Origin: Terribacillus saccharophilus
GTDB taxonomy: Bacteria; Bacillota; Bacilli; Bacillales; Amphibacillaceae
Direction of reading: 5' to 3'
Assembly (NCBI RefSeq): GCF_002272745.1
Contig: NZ_NPBD01000003.1
Span: 1-50,894 of the forward strand
DNA: 50,894 nucleotides
The notes beneath the pieces were generated by a model, which had not been told where the DNA came from, made no database searches, and was given only the letters and a program-made list of their open reading frames with translations. Made by a program: the position numbers and the translations under genes. Shown piece by piece: positions 19,381-27,119 of the stretch. The number at the start of each line of letters is the position of its first letter. Within the stretch, counting starts at the first letter, position 1.

Positions 19381-20616
19381 TTACCACATTTTTCTATTTT
19401 GAACAATATAATTTCTGACTTGGTAGATAAAATGCAGGGAACCTGTTACGAAATAGACAGTATCTGTTTTGTAATCTTTATAGAGCTGCTTAACCCATTC
19501 CTGCCAATCTCCTGTAACTTCTACTGCCGTATATGCTTCTGACAATGACTCTATATCGGCTGCACGCGGATGATCGAAAGTTGTCAAAGTAATATCAGTA
19601 GTAATCTCTTGAAGCTGCCGAATCATCTGTGCAAACGGCTTGTCCTGAAAAGCACCGAATAAAACTTCTATTTTCTCTTCAGGATAATTTTCTTTGACCG
19701 TTCCAATGAAAGCAGCTATTCCTTCTGCGTTATGAGCGCCATCCAGAATAATTGCGGGTGTGTTTTCCACAAGTTCAAATCGGCCCGGAAGCTGAGCCAC
19801 TCTTATCGCTTCTTTCACTTTATCCATGTCTAATGAGAATCCCATCTCCTGCAGCAAATGACATGCCTGTGCGGCAAGTGCCGCATTCACTCGTTGATGG
19901 GCTCCTTTCATTTGCGGATTTATCTGGAGTCGGTCAGCATCCTTTACCTCTATCCAAGTTATCGGCACTGCCGCAGCTTTTGCCTGATTTTCTATGACTG
20001 CTCTTGCTCCGTCCTGTGTCACTGCACTAAGCGCTGGGGCTCCAGCTTTGATAATCCCAGCCTTTTCCTCGGCAATCTTTTCAATCGTATCCCCGAGGAA
20101 ACGTTGATGGTCGAGCCCAACATTGGTAATAATGCTGAGTAAAGGCTCATGCAGGACATTCGTCGCGTCACCGCGTCCGCCCATACCTGCTTCTATCACG
20201 CTAATGTCCGCTTGCTTTGCAAGATAGGAAAAAGCGATACACACATGAATTTCGAATTCACTCGGATGATTGTCCTGTTGATCCATCTCTTCTATAGGAG
20301 AAAGAAGTGCATTACATTCCGCGACGAATGATTCCTCGCTTATCCAATGGCCATCTACTTGAATGCTCTCCAGAAATCCGCCTGGAGTCGGGGAAATAAA
20401 ACTGCCTGCTTTATATCCGTTATATGTTAATGCTTTGGCAAGATATGTCGACGTCGATCCTTTGCCATTCGTTCCAGCTATATGTATACTTTTCATTCGA
20501 CTTTCGGGATTGCCACATGCTTGCAGCAGCTGCTGCACCCGATGCAGTCCCGGCTTGATGCCAAGATGTCTGCGGCTGGTTAAAAAAGCTTCCGCTTGTG
20601 CTAGGTTTGCAAACAT
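19381..20616 (-). CDS. folC: Folylpolyglutamate synthase / dihydrofolate synthase
   Basis: The 411-residue Mur-ligase-family protein has the P-loop HIAGTNGKGSTS (about 45-56), GMGGRGDATNV, the central motif TNVGLDHQRFLGDTIEKIAEEKAGI, and a C-terminal domain with ILDGAHNAEG. It adds glutamate to dihydropteroate and tetrahydrofolate. The ribosome binding site GGAAGGAGA precedes ATG. In B. subtilis valS lies upstream; here the gene is instead head-to-head with an ATP-grasp operon. The short length (411) is slightly below the usual 420-430 but all motifs are present. Confidence 0.95.
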   Translation of the reverse strand: MFANLAQAEAFLTSRRHLGIKPGLHRVQQLLQACGNPESRMKSIHIAGTNGKGSTSTYLAKALTYNGYKAGSFISPTPGGFLESIQVDGHWISEESFVAECNALLSPIEEMDQQDNHPSEFEIHVCIAFSYLAKQADISVIEAGMGGRGDATNVLHEPLLSIITNVGLDHQRFLGDTIEKIAEEKAGIIKAGAPALSAVTQDGARAVIENQAKAAAVPITWIEVKDADRLQINPQMKGAHQRVNAALAAQACHLLQEMGFSLDMDKVKEAIRVAQLPGRFELVENTPAIILDGAHNAEGIAAFIGTVKENYPEEKIEVLFGAFQDKPFAQMIRQLQEITTDITLTTFDHPRAADIESLSEAYTAVEVTGDWQEWVKQLYKDYKTDTVYFVTGSLHFIYQVRNYIVQNRKMW

Positions 20617-20645
20617 AAAGCATCTCCTTCCATGTATAATTGACT

Positions 20646-20673
20646 ATTATATCAAACTAGTTTGTGCTGCCAC
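20646..20673 (-). promoter_or_regulatory. Probable folC promoter
   Basis: The minus strand shows GTGGCA, a 16-base spacer, then the consensus TATAAT, about 30 bases before the folC start. The spacer contains the small palindrome AAACTAGTTT. Confidence 0.5.
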
Positions 20674-20729
20674 TATAGAAATAATTTCTTCATTTGTTGG
20701 GCAGTCACCTAAAGAAAGGAATTACAGTT

Positions 20730-21623
20730 ATGGCTACACCAAAACTTGGCTGGGTCATTTATAATGGCCATCTTGGCGGTAAGAAATTTCTTGATTTCGC
20801 TGAATGGATACAGCGTGCTGCCACAGCCCATGACATTACTATGAAAATCATAAAAAATAACGCGTTGCTTGGTATGGTCGGAACAGACAATAGTCTGCTA
20901 AAGGAAGAACAGCAACTGCCGGACTTTGTCGTTTTCAGCGACAAGGATATTCCGCTTGCCCAGCAGCTCGAAGCAATGAGAATTCCCCTTTATAATTCCA
21001 GCAAATCGATCGCAGTATGCGACAATAAGATCCTTATGTACCAAGCATTAGCTGCATCAGGCATAAGAATTCCAAAGACGATCATCGCACCGAAGATATT
21101 CCCTGGTACAACGCTGATTCAACTGGATTCTTTTGAGCCTGCCATTACAGAACTTGGATTTCCGATGATCGTCAAGGAAGCTTTTGGTTCATTCGGAGAA
21201 CAAGTATATCTGGTTCATAATAAAGAGGCATTACACCAGAAGATTAGCGAGATAGGAACGAATCCATTCGTCCTGCAGGAATATATCCAAACAAGTCATG
21301 GCAGAGATATACGAATCAATATCGTCGGCGGCAAGATTGTAGCTTCTATGATCCGTACCTCTGACACAGATTTTAGAGCAAATGTGTCACGCGGAGGCAG
21401 CATGCAGCAGTATACGCCAACCGAAAAAGAGTCCAAGCTAGCCATTGCAGCTGCTGATGCTGTCGGAACTGATTTTGCAGGAGTGGATTTGCTATTCGGT
21501 CCCGGAGGCGAACCGCTTGTATGTGAAGTGAATTCCAATGCGCATATTCGCTCAATCTACGACTGTACAGGGGTGGACGTAACTGAATCAATCATCTCCT
21601 ATATTAAAGAGGTGCTTTCATGA
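20730..21623 (+). CDS. RimK-like ATP-grasp ligase, first of a tandem pair
   Basis: The protein is about 297 residues from ATG 20730 (AAAGGA, 9-base spacer); an in-frame TTG further upstream has no site. The ATP-grasp fold shows ATP-binding FPMIVKEAFGSFGEQVYLV, GRDIRINIVGGKIVASMIR, DFRANVSRGGS and the metal-binding FAGVDLLF...PLVCEVNSNAH. This is the RimK/LysX/MurT-like subgroup that joins an amino acid to a carboxylate (acyl-phosphate mechanism). Substrates are unknown. It overlaps the next ATP-grasp gene by ATGA and is divergent from folC. A role in glutamylation-type chemistry is possible but not shown. Confidence 0.85.
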   Translation: MATPKLGWVIYNGHLGGKKFLDFAEWIQRAATAHDITMKIIKNNALLGMVGTDNSLLKEEQQLPDFVVFSDKDIPLAQQLEAMRIPLYNSSKSIAVCDNKILMYQALAASGIRIPKTIIAPKIFPGTTLIQLDSFEPAITELGFPMIVKEAFGSFGEQVYLVHNKEALHQKISEIGTNPFVLQEYIQTSHGRDIRINIVGGKIVASMIRTSDTDFRANVSRGGSMQQYTPTEKESKLAIAAADAVGTDFAGVDLLFGPGGEPLVCEVNSNAHIRSIYDCTGVDVTESIISYIKEVLS

Positions 21624-22483
21624 GAGGCTGGCTGATCTATGATCGAATGGACGCAGAACGCAATTCCGCTTTTATCGATTGGTTCCTTGAGGAAAGTGTC
21701 TCTCTTAACATAGACTTACAGTTAGTCTATACAGACAACCTGCATGTCACACTCCGAAATGGACAAGTATCTGTACATACTAAACAAAAACAGGAGACCC
21801 CGGACTTTAGTATCGTGCGGACAATTGATCCTCTTTTGACCGCACAGTTAGAGCAAGCGGGTATCACCTGCTTTAATAATGCCGAGATTGCTGCTCTTGC
21901 TAACGACAAAATCAAAACACATCTGGAAATAGCAAAACTGAATATCCCAATGGTTGATATGCATTTTCAGACAAGTGCACCTCTACCTCAGCCGCCGCTA
22001 GCTTTTCCTTTTGTATGGAAAACAGCCAGTGGCCGCGGTGGAAAAGAAGTACATCTAGTCGAAAATGATGCCCAATATCGGCTTTTACAGCAGCAATATG
22101 CAGATCAGTCTGTTCTCATGCAGCAGTTAGCTACGACACCTGGTAAGGATGTGCGTGTTTTTGTAATTGGCAAAGACATAATTGCTGCTGTTCTTCGCAG
22201 CAGTGACCAGGATTTCAGAGCAAACTATTCACTGGGTGGAAGTGCATCTCTTTACACATTGAATACAGCTGAGCAAAAGCTTATCCAACGTATCATTGAT
22301 CATTACGACTTTGGCTTTGTTGGCATCGACTTTCTATTCGATGAGAACGGCAACTTTCTTTTCAATGAAATGGAGGATGTTGTCGGAAGCAGAACACTTA
22401 GTAAGGTAAGCGATGTAAATATCGTCCGGCTTTATTTGGAGTTTATAAAGAAACGTATGGAGGATACCGGATGTACGCGATAG
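21620..22483 (+). CDS. RimK-like ATP-grasp ligase, second of a tandem pair
   Basis: The 287-residue ATP-grasp protein is related to but clearly diverged from its neighbour. FPFVWKTASGRGGKEVHLV (lysine and glycine loop), GKDVRVFVIGKDIIAAVLR, DFRANYSLGGS and FVGIDFLF...FLFNEMEDVVGSRTL supply ATP and metal contacts. The last motif has NEMED where the first copy has EVNSNAH, so the substrate-facing end differs. The start overlaps the upstream stop as ATGA and the 3' end overlaps the 2H gene by 13 bases, implying translational coupling. The two proteins may act as a heterodimer or in consecutive ligations (inference). Confidence 0.85.
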   Translation: MRGWLIYDRMDAERNSAFIDWFLEESVSLNIDLQLVYTDNLHVTLRNGQVSVHTKQKQETPDFSIVRTIDPLLTAQLEQAGITCFNNAEIAALANDKIKTHLEIAKLNIPMVDMHFQTSAPLPQPPLAFPFVWKTASGRGGKEVHLVENDAQYRLLQQQYADQSVLMQQLATTPGKDVRVFVIGKDIIAAVLRSSDQDFRANYSLGGSASLYTLNTAEQKLIQRIIDHYDFGFVGIDFLFDENGNFLFNEMEDVVGSRTLSKVSDVNIVRLYLEFIKKRMEDTGCTR

Positions 22484-22983
22484 TTGGCTATTTTGATGAA
22501 ATAACAGAAAGTAAGCTAGTGACGTTGTGGGAAGAACTGTGGGAAAGAGCTATCACAGATTACCCTTTTCGGCGTATGGGGCACCGCCCACATCTCACCT
22601 TCTCATCCTTTCCTGAACTTAATCCAGACTTATTGCAAAAGCTTGAGCGATTAGTGAATTTTTCAGAAGCCCTTCCCTTACGATTCCTTTTATTTGGTAG
22701 TTTTATAAAAAGCAATTCGTTTTTGCTGCTTCCAGATCCGAGCAGCATGTTAACAGAATTCCAACGGGAAATCTATGCCCTGCAAGCTGCATCTTCTATT
22801 TATACGCTGGAAAATTGGATTCCGCATATGACAATTGCCAACCATCTAAATCCAGGTCAACAGTCAGCTGTTCAGCATCTAGCCCAGCAAAGATTGGATC
22901 CTTTTTCAGGTACCTTGTCTAAAATCGCACTTATACAAATTACTGAACATGCTGTGATAGAATTACAGGTATATTCATTATAG
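22471..22983 (+). CDS. 2H phosphoesterase superfamily protein (2'-5' RNA ligase-like)
   Basis: The 170-residue protein carries the two HxT motifs of the 2H fold: HLT at 41-43 (RPHLTFSSF) and HMT at 119-121 (IPHMTIANHL). Family members hydrolyse or form 2'-5' linkages or cyclic phosphates in RNA and nucleotides, as in Bacillus YjcG. The substrate cannot be told. Thirteen-base overlap with the second ATP-grasp gene places it in the same transcript and probably the same pathway. No clear terminator follows. Confidence 0.82.
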   Translation: MYAIVGYFDEITESKLVTLWEELWERAITDYPFRRMGHRPHLTFSSFPELNPDLLQKLERLVNFSEALPLRFLLFGSFIKSNSFLLLPDPSSMLTEFQREIYALQAASSIYTLENWIPHMTIANHLNPGQQSAVQHLAQQRLDPFSGTLSKIALIQITEHAVIELQVYSL

Positions 22984-23036
22984 GCGGCAACTTGCAACTT
23001 TAAGCATTCCGCCACACGCTAAATTATCTCAATGTT

Positions 23037-23065
23037 TTGAAAATATACGATATCTCTGATTTAAT
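23037..23065 (+). promoter_or_regulatory. Probable promoter of the lone ABC ATPase gene
   Basis: TTGAAA, a 17-base spacer and TTTAAT stand about 38 bases before the TTG start. Confidence 0.45.
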
Positions 23066-23102
23066 TATCATAATAGCTAACAGTCTGTAGGAGGTAATAG
23101 AT

Positions 23103-23894
23103 TTGATAGTAGAGTTGGACAAGGTTTCACTAAAAAGAGGCGGTAACTGGATATTGCAGGATCTTGATTGGAAAATAGAAAAGGGGCAAAATTGGGTATT
23201 ATTCGGGCTGAATGGCTCTGGCAAAACATCTCTGTTGAGTTTACTGAATGCCTACACCTTCCCCACAACCGGAAACATGTGTGTTTTGGGTATGGAGTTC
23301 GGAAAGACCTATCTTGCCGAAAAACTGCGAATACAAATTGGCTTTGTTTCCTCTTCGCTTCAACAAAAGTTCGACTTCGGTGATAATGCTTTTGAAGTTG
23401 TACTTAGCGGTGCTTATGCATCCATCGGGCTTTATGAAACACCTACAGACGAAATGAGAACAAGAGCTGCACAGCTGCTGCATGATCTGGGCTGTTTCGC
23501 TTACGCAAATAGACGATACGAAACACTTTCACTCGGAGAAAAACAGCGTGTTTTAATTGCACGAGCTCTAATGGCAGATCCTCCTCTTCTTGTTTTAGAT
23601 GAACCTGCTAACGGATTGGATTTTTTAGCGCGTGAATCATTATTGGAATCCATTGAAAGAATCAGTAAAAAACCTGACGCACCTACTATTATTTATGTAA
23701 CCCATCATATTGAAGAGATATTGCCTACTTTTGATCAAACACTTCTGCTTAAGGATGGGAAAGTCTTTGCTTCTGGAAGTACAATTGACATGATTTCAAG
23801 TGGGCGGCTCTCAGAGTTCTTTGGTATACCAGTCAACGTAATGTGGACTCAGAATCGCCCACTTCTTTCCAGAGTAATTGCGACAAATAAGTAA
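23103..23894 (+). CDS. ABC transporter ATP-binding protein (YlmA/ModF-like)
   Basis: The 263-residue single ATPase domain has Walker A GLNGSGKTS (about 39-47), Q-loop region GFVSSSLQQKF, signature LSLGEKQRV (variant of LSGGQ), Walker B LLVLDEPANGLD and an H-loop VTHHIEE. The TTG start has GGAGG six to seven bases upstream. No permease or binding protein gene lies nearby, so it either serves a transporter encoded elsewhere or is one of the stand-alone ATPases related to ModF/YlmA. The substrate is unknown. Confidence 0.88.
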   Translation: MIVELDKVSLKRGGNWILQDLDWKIEKGQNWVLFGLNGSGKTSLLSLLNAYTFPTTGNMCVLGMEFGKTYLAEKLRIQIGFVSSSLQQKFDFGDNAFEVVLSGAYASIGLYETPTDEMRTRAAQLLHDLGCFAYANRRYETLSLGEKQRVLIARALMADPPLLVLDEPANGLDFLARESLLESIERISKKPDAPTIIYVTHHIEEILPTFDQTLLLKDGKVFASGSTIDMISSGRLSEFFGIPVNVMWTQNRPLLSRVIATNK

Positions 23895-23979
23895 AGCTGA
23901 CTTTTAAATATATGTCCCCTTTTCTAAAAGAATATCTCTGTATTATTGCAATGAACTATAATCAATATAATTTTCGACT

Positions 23980-24008
23980 AAAAGCTGCTGATTAGCGGCT
24001 TTTTTTTA
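23980..24008 (+). terminator. Terminator after the lone ABC ATPase
   Basis: AAGCTGCT and AGCGGCTT enclose GATT, followed by TTTTTTT. Confidence 0.8.
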
Positions 24009-24190
24009 TAGGAGCATTTGTACTTCAAAGATATATGACTATATCGATGTCAGTTAACCTGCTTTCCTCCCATAATCAACGGTCAACATAGTAGCAAAAG
24101 CACCAAGAATTTGTTGAAATATGATAACCGCTTATACAATTTGAATGCAATCTGAATAGGTTGGACTATAGAGTTTCTTATAAGGAGGAA
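24009..24190. other. Intergenic stretch without a recognised gene
   Basis: Between the terminator at 24008 and the ribosome binding site at 24182 I find no credible ORF or RNA. It should hold the promoter of the phospholipase-like gene, but no well-spaced -35/-10 pair is convincing; TATAGAG at about 24168 is a possible -10. Confidence 0.4.
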
Positions 24191-24195
24191 TAATA

Positions 24196-24465
24196 ATGCC
24201 GCGTTTCTGTATTTTCCCGGGATATAACTGGTGCGGTCCCGGCTGCAGCGGCCCTGGTGCTCCTGTAAATAGGGTAGATGCTGCGTGTAAACAGCATGAT
24301 ATGTGCTATAGAAAACATGGTAACCGATGTGAATGCGACCAAGTTTTTTTGAATCGGCTGCGTCCTCTGATTAATTCCCGTACACAAGAAGGACGACATG
24401 CACAAACTATCTATAACTATATGAAGCTTCAAACAGCAATAACATGCAGGAGATATAGAAAGTAA
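24196..24465 (+). CDS. Small phospholipase A2-like protein
   Basis: The 89-residue protein carries the PLA2 catalytic pattern: a glycine-rich calcium-loop-like GYNWCGPGCSGPG (9-21) and VDAACKQHDMCY (27-38), in which His34-Asp35 would be the catalytic pair. Cysteines at 5, 13, 17, 31, 37 and further on could form disulfides. It resembles the parvovirus VP1-like PLA2 domain found in small Bacillus proteins. There is no signal peptide. A perfect AAGGAGG site stands 7 bases before ATG. Its role is unknown; it is a single-gene unit closed by a bidirectional terminator. Confidence 0.8.
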   Translation: MPRFCIFPGYNWCGPGCSGPGAPVNRVDAACKQHDMCYRKHGNRCECDQVFLNRLRPLINSRTQEGRHAQTIYNYMKLQTAITCRRYRK

Positions 24466-24510
24466 GATCATTCCTATCTTCCTGTTCAAAAATCGGCCTG
24501 CTGCAGAATC

Positions 24511-24552
24511 ATTAAAAAGAATGCTACATTTAACATATAGCATTCTTTTCAT
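24511..24552. terminator. Bidirectional terminator between the PLA2-like gene and liaR
   Basis: AAAAGAATGCTA and TAGCATTCTTTT enclose an 11-base loop, with T-runs on both strands. Confidence 0.85.
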
Positions 24553-24631
24553 TGGGATCGAAGTTAAATATTCCATCTCCTAAATTCGAATGTAAAACCA
24601 AAGTTACAGCAAATGTCAGCATGCTATTGTG

Positions 24632-25264
24632 TTAATACTTCAGCAATTTATTCTGATGCACATACACCGCTGCCTGCGTGCGATCGTTTACTTGCAGTTT
24701 CGCCAATGTATTACTCACATGTGTCTTAACTGTTTTGATGCCTATGTACAGCTTATCCGCAATTTCCTGGTTCGTCATTCCCTGGCCGATACAACACAGC
24801 ACTTCAAATTCCCTTTCGGTCAATTGATCATGCAGGAGCTGTTTTTTCTGACGGAAACTGTTCATGACTTTCGCGGCAACAGCTGCTTCCATTACTGTCT
24901 CACCATTTGCTGCTTTCCTAATAGCTTCGGCAATTTGCTCGGCTGTTGATGTTTTCAGCATATAACTGAATGCTCCCGCCTCCAACGCGGGAAACACTTG
25001 TTCATCGTCATAGAAGCTTGTGAGAATGATAATCTTAGCCGCAGACCCCTCTGTTATGATTTCTTTCGTCGCTTCTATCCCCGTACCATCTTCCATGATT
25101 AAATCCATGAGTACGACATCTGGCTTCTCCGTTAGAACTAGTTGTATACCTGCCCTGCCGCTGCTCGCTTGGCCGATGACGTCGAATCCGTCCTCTGTTT
25201 CTAAATAGGCTATCAGCCCTTTTCTAACAATATCATGATCATCTATCACAGCAATTCTTATCAT
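24632..25264 (-). CDS. liaR: LiaR/VraR-type response regulator
   Basis: The 210-residue NarL-family regulator has a receiver domain (1-120) with DDHD near the N-terminus and the phosphoacceptor Asp in VVLMDLIMEDG. The C-terminal LuxR helix-turn-helix (about 145-205) has LTEREFEVLCCIGQGMTNQEIADKL and IKTVKTHVSN. It is downstream of its histidine kinase and a LiaF homologue, the order of cell-envelope-stress LiaFSR systems. Targets are not visible, since liaIH is not next to it. Confidence 0.93.
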   Translation of the reverse strand: MIRIAVIDDHDIVRKGLIAYLETEDGFDVIGQASSGRAGIQLVLTEKPDVVLMDLIMEDGTGIEATKEIITEGSAAKIIILTSFYDDEQVFPALEAGAFSYMLKTSTAEQIAEAIRKAANGETVMEAAVAAKVMNSFRQKKQLLHDQLTEREFEVLCCIGQGMTNQEIADKLYIGIKTVKTHVSNTLAKLQVNDRTQAAVYVHQNKLLKY

Positions 25265-25277
25265 CGTGCCAACTCCT

Positions 25278-26318
25278 TCACTTCGTCGGTATTCGGAGAC
25301 CTATTTGTGTACCCACACCTACGCTCGCCCTCAGCATAAACGTGCCTCCTAATTCTTCGCAGCGTTCTTGCATGGATTTTAACCCGAACGATGTTTTTCG
25401 CTGCTGCATAGCTGTTTTATCAAATCCTTTTCCGTTGTCCTGGATAGTTACAGCCACATCCATTCCTCTCGTTAACAATTCAACTGTTACTTCACTGGCT
25501 TCTGCATGACGTAGTGTATTCGATAAAGCTTCTTGAATAATTCGGAACAGATGCTCCTCGACCGATTTAGACAACTCCATTGTTTCTTCGATATGTATAT
25601 GAAAGGTAAGTTCAGTACGTTGTTTCAACTCATCAATCAGCTTCCTTACTCCACTGCTTAAAGTGTCACCAGAAAGATGGACAGGGCGCAAATGCAAAAG
25701 TAATGCTCGCATTTCTGTCTGTGCCTGTTGTGCAATTTGGGAAACTTCTGCGAACTTGTCTTTTGCTGCTTCTGAATTTTCATCAAATAACTTCATGCCG
25801 GCTTTTGACATCATCGTAAGCGCGAATAATTGCTGGCTAACCGCATCATGCAAATCTCTAGCAAGACGCTGGCGCTCTTCTATTGCAGCTGCTCGATGCG
25901 CACCTTCTGCAAGCTCCACCTTTTCATCGGCCAATCGTTGAAGTGATTTTACCTGCGTATGCATCTTATCTGTCAGCTCGTTTAAATCTTTACCAATTCG
26001 CGCAATCTCATCGTTGCTGTTGTCTACAATCTTCGCTTGATAATTACCATTAGCAACCATTGTTATAAATAAAGACATATAGTCCATGCGATCCTTTATT
26101 TCTTTACTATCTTGAAATCCAATAAAAATGGATGTAATAAAATGAAGAAGCATATATAGGAGAAAAAAAGTGAAAATTGCTTGTACACTAAGCCACATAG
26201 GTTCCAGCAAAACATAGATAGACAGTAGGATACCAAGGAGTAGAATTGCATTTAGAAACAATGTGCGTAAATTAGTTTTAATATATGAGTATCGAATACT
26301 ATTAAGTTTTTTTAGCAT
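25278..26318 (-). CDS. liaS: LiaS/VraS-type sensor histidine kinase
   Basis: The protein is about 346 residues. Two membrane helices (about 18-68) flank a very short extracellular loop. A HAMP-like linker is followed by a HisKA_3 domain with the phosphoacceptor ERQRLARDLHDAVSQQLFAL and a HATPase domain (VTIQDNGKGFD, GLKSMQERCEELGG). This intramembrane-sensing design matches LiaS, which senses envelope damage through LiaF. ATG 26318 follows GAGGTGG; the frame is open further upstream but overlaps liaF without a site. Confidence 0.94.
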   Translation of the reverse strand: MLKKLNSIRYSYIKTNLRTLFLNAILLLGILLSIYVLLEPMWLSVQAIFTFFLLYMLLHFITSIFIGFQDSKEIKDRMDYMSLFITMVANGNYQAKIVDNSNDEIARIGKDLNELTDKMHTQVKSLQRLADEKVELAEGAHRAAAIEERQRLARDLHDAVSQQLFALTMMSKAGMKLFDENSEAAKDKFAEVSQIAQQAQTEMRALLLHLRPVHLSGDTLSSGVRKLIDELKQRTELTFHIHIEETMELSKSVEEHLFRIIQEALSNTLRHAEASEVTVELLTRGMDVAVTIQDNGKGFDKTAMQQRKTSFGLKSMQERCEELGGTFMLRASVGVGTQIGLRIPTK

Positions 26319-26328
26319 CACTGCCACC

Positions 26329-27105
26329 TCAAATCCGATCCACTCGTATTCGACCGGCCTTATAGTTGACGTAAATATCCAGCTTACGGGTCGCATCTGC
26401 ATAATCTGGAGTTTCATAATACGTGCTGCGGTTGATGCCTTCTGAAAGTTCTCCGAAAACATTTATCTCTCCAGCCTTAACCAATGCTTCTAAACGAAAT
26501 TCTACGTTATCGGGTAGGATTATACGTACTTCCCCGGCCCAGCCTTTAATATGGAATGGTATTTCATCATTCGGGATAAGTGCTTTCGTAAAATCTATAT
26601 AGTATTCCCCTACAGCATTCTTCACCTGGGTAGGTTCTACTATCCAACCTTCACTTTCAAACCGATGCTCCCCTATTGCATAGTTATGGTTCTTCTTATA
26701 CTTTTTTTTGTCCTTCTTTTTTTTACTGCCAGCTTCCCATTCAATATTCACACTAGATTTACGTTTCTTTCCCTTCTTGCCAAAGCGAAGCAGACTAAAT
26801 CCAAAGTAAATGATAAGAAGCGGCCAAAGCTTGAACACATCTTTAAATTCAAATGCAAGTACTTCAAAACGATCAAGAATAAGCAGTCCGCCAAACAGTA
26901 TACAAAATATGCCGAACCAAAATCCTCCTTCTCCCCGTAAGAAATCAATTAATATTTTCAGCCCTAATAAAAGGATAAATACAGGGTAGAGATAATGCCA
27001 GCTCTGACTGTAATTCCAATCAATTGCACCTATGTTAGACAAGATCAGCACTAGACCGATCACTATTATTCCGATTGCAAAAAGATTACTCCATATTCGT
27101 TTCAT
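26329..27105 (-). CDS. liaF: LiaF-like envelope stress regulator
   Basis: The 258-residue protein has an N-terminal membrane domain with about four helices (5-105). A very basic linker (KKKKDKKKYKKN) and a C-terminal beta-helical DUF2154 domain (about 140-258, WAGEVRIILPDNVEFRLEALVKAGEINVFG) follow. LiaF inhibits LiaRS in unstressed cells. It stands 10 bases upstream of liaS and 14 bases after the MFS gene, suggesting one transcript. Confidence 0.93.
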   Translation of the reverse strand: MKRIWSNLFAIGIIVIGLVLILSNIGAIDWNYSQSWHYLYPVFILLLGLKILIDFLRGEGGFWFGIFCILFGGLLILDRFEVLAFEFKDVFKLWPLLIIYFGFSLLRFGKKGKKRKSSVNIEWEAGSKKKKDKKKYKKNHNYAIGEHRFESEGWIVEPTQVKNAVGEYYIDFTKALIPNDEIPFHIKGWAGEVRIILPDNVEFRLEALVKAGEINVFGELSEGINRSTYYETPDYADATRKLDIYVNYKAGRIRVDRI

Positions 27106-27119
27106 ATTATCCCACCTGC

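Noticed and set aside
22984..23020. GGCGG...CCGCC hairpin after the 2H gene as a terminator
   Set aside because: Only 5 bp with a long loop and no T-run follow, so it is not a credible intrinsic terminator.
24178..24576. Minus-strand 132-residue ORF over the PLA2-like gene
   Set aside because: It runs through the bidirectional terminator and opposes a gene with clear catalytic motifs and a perfect ribosome binding site.
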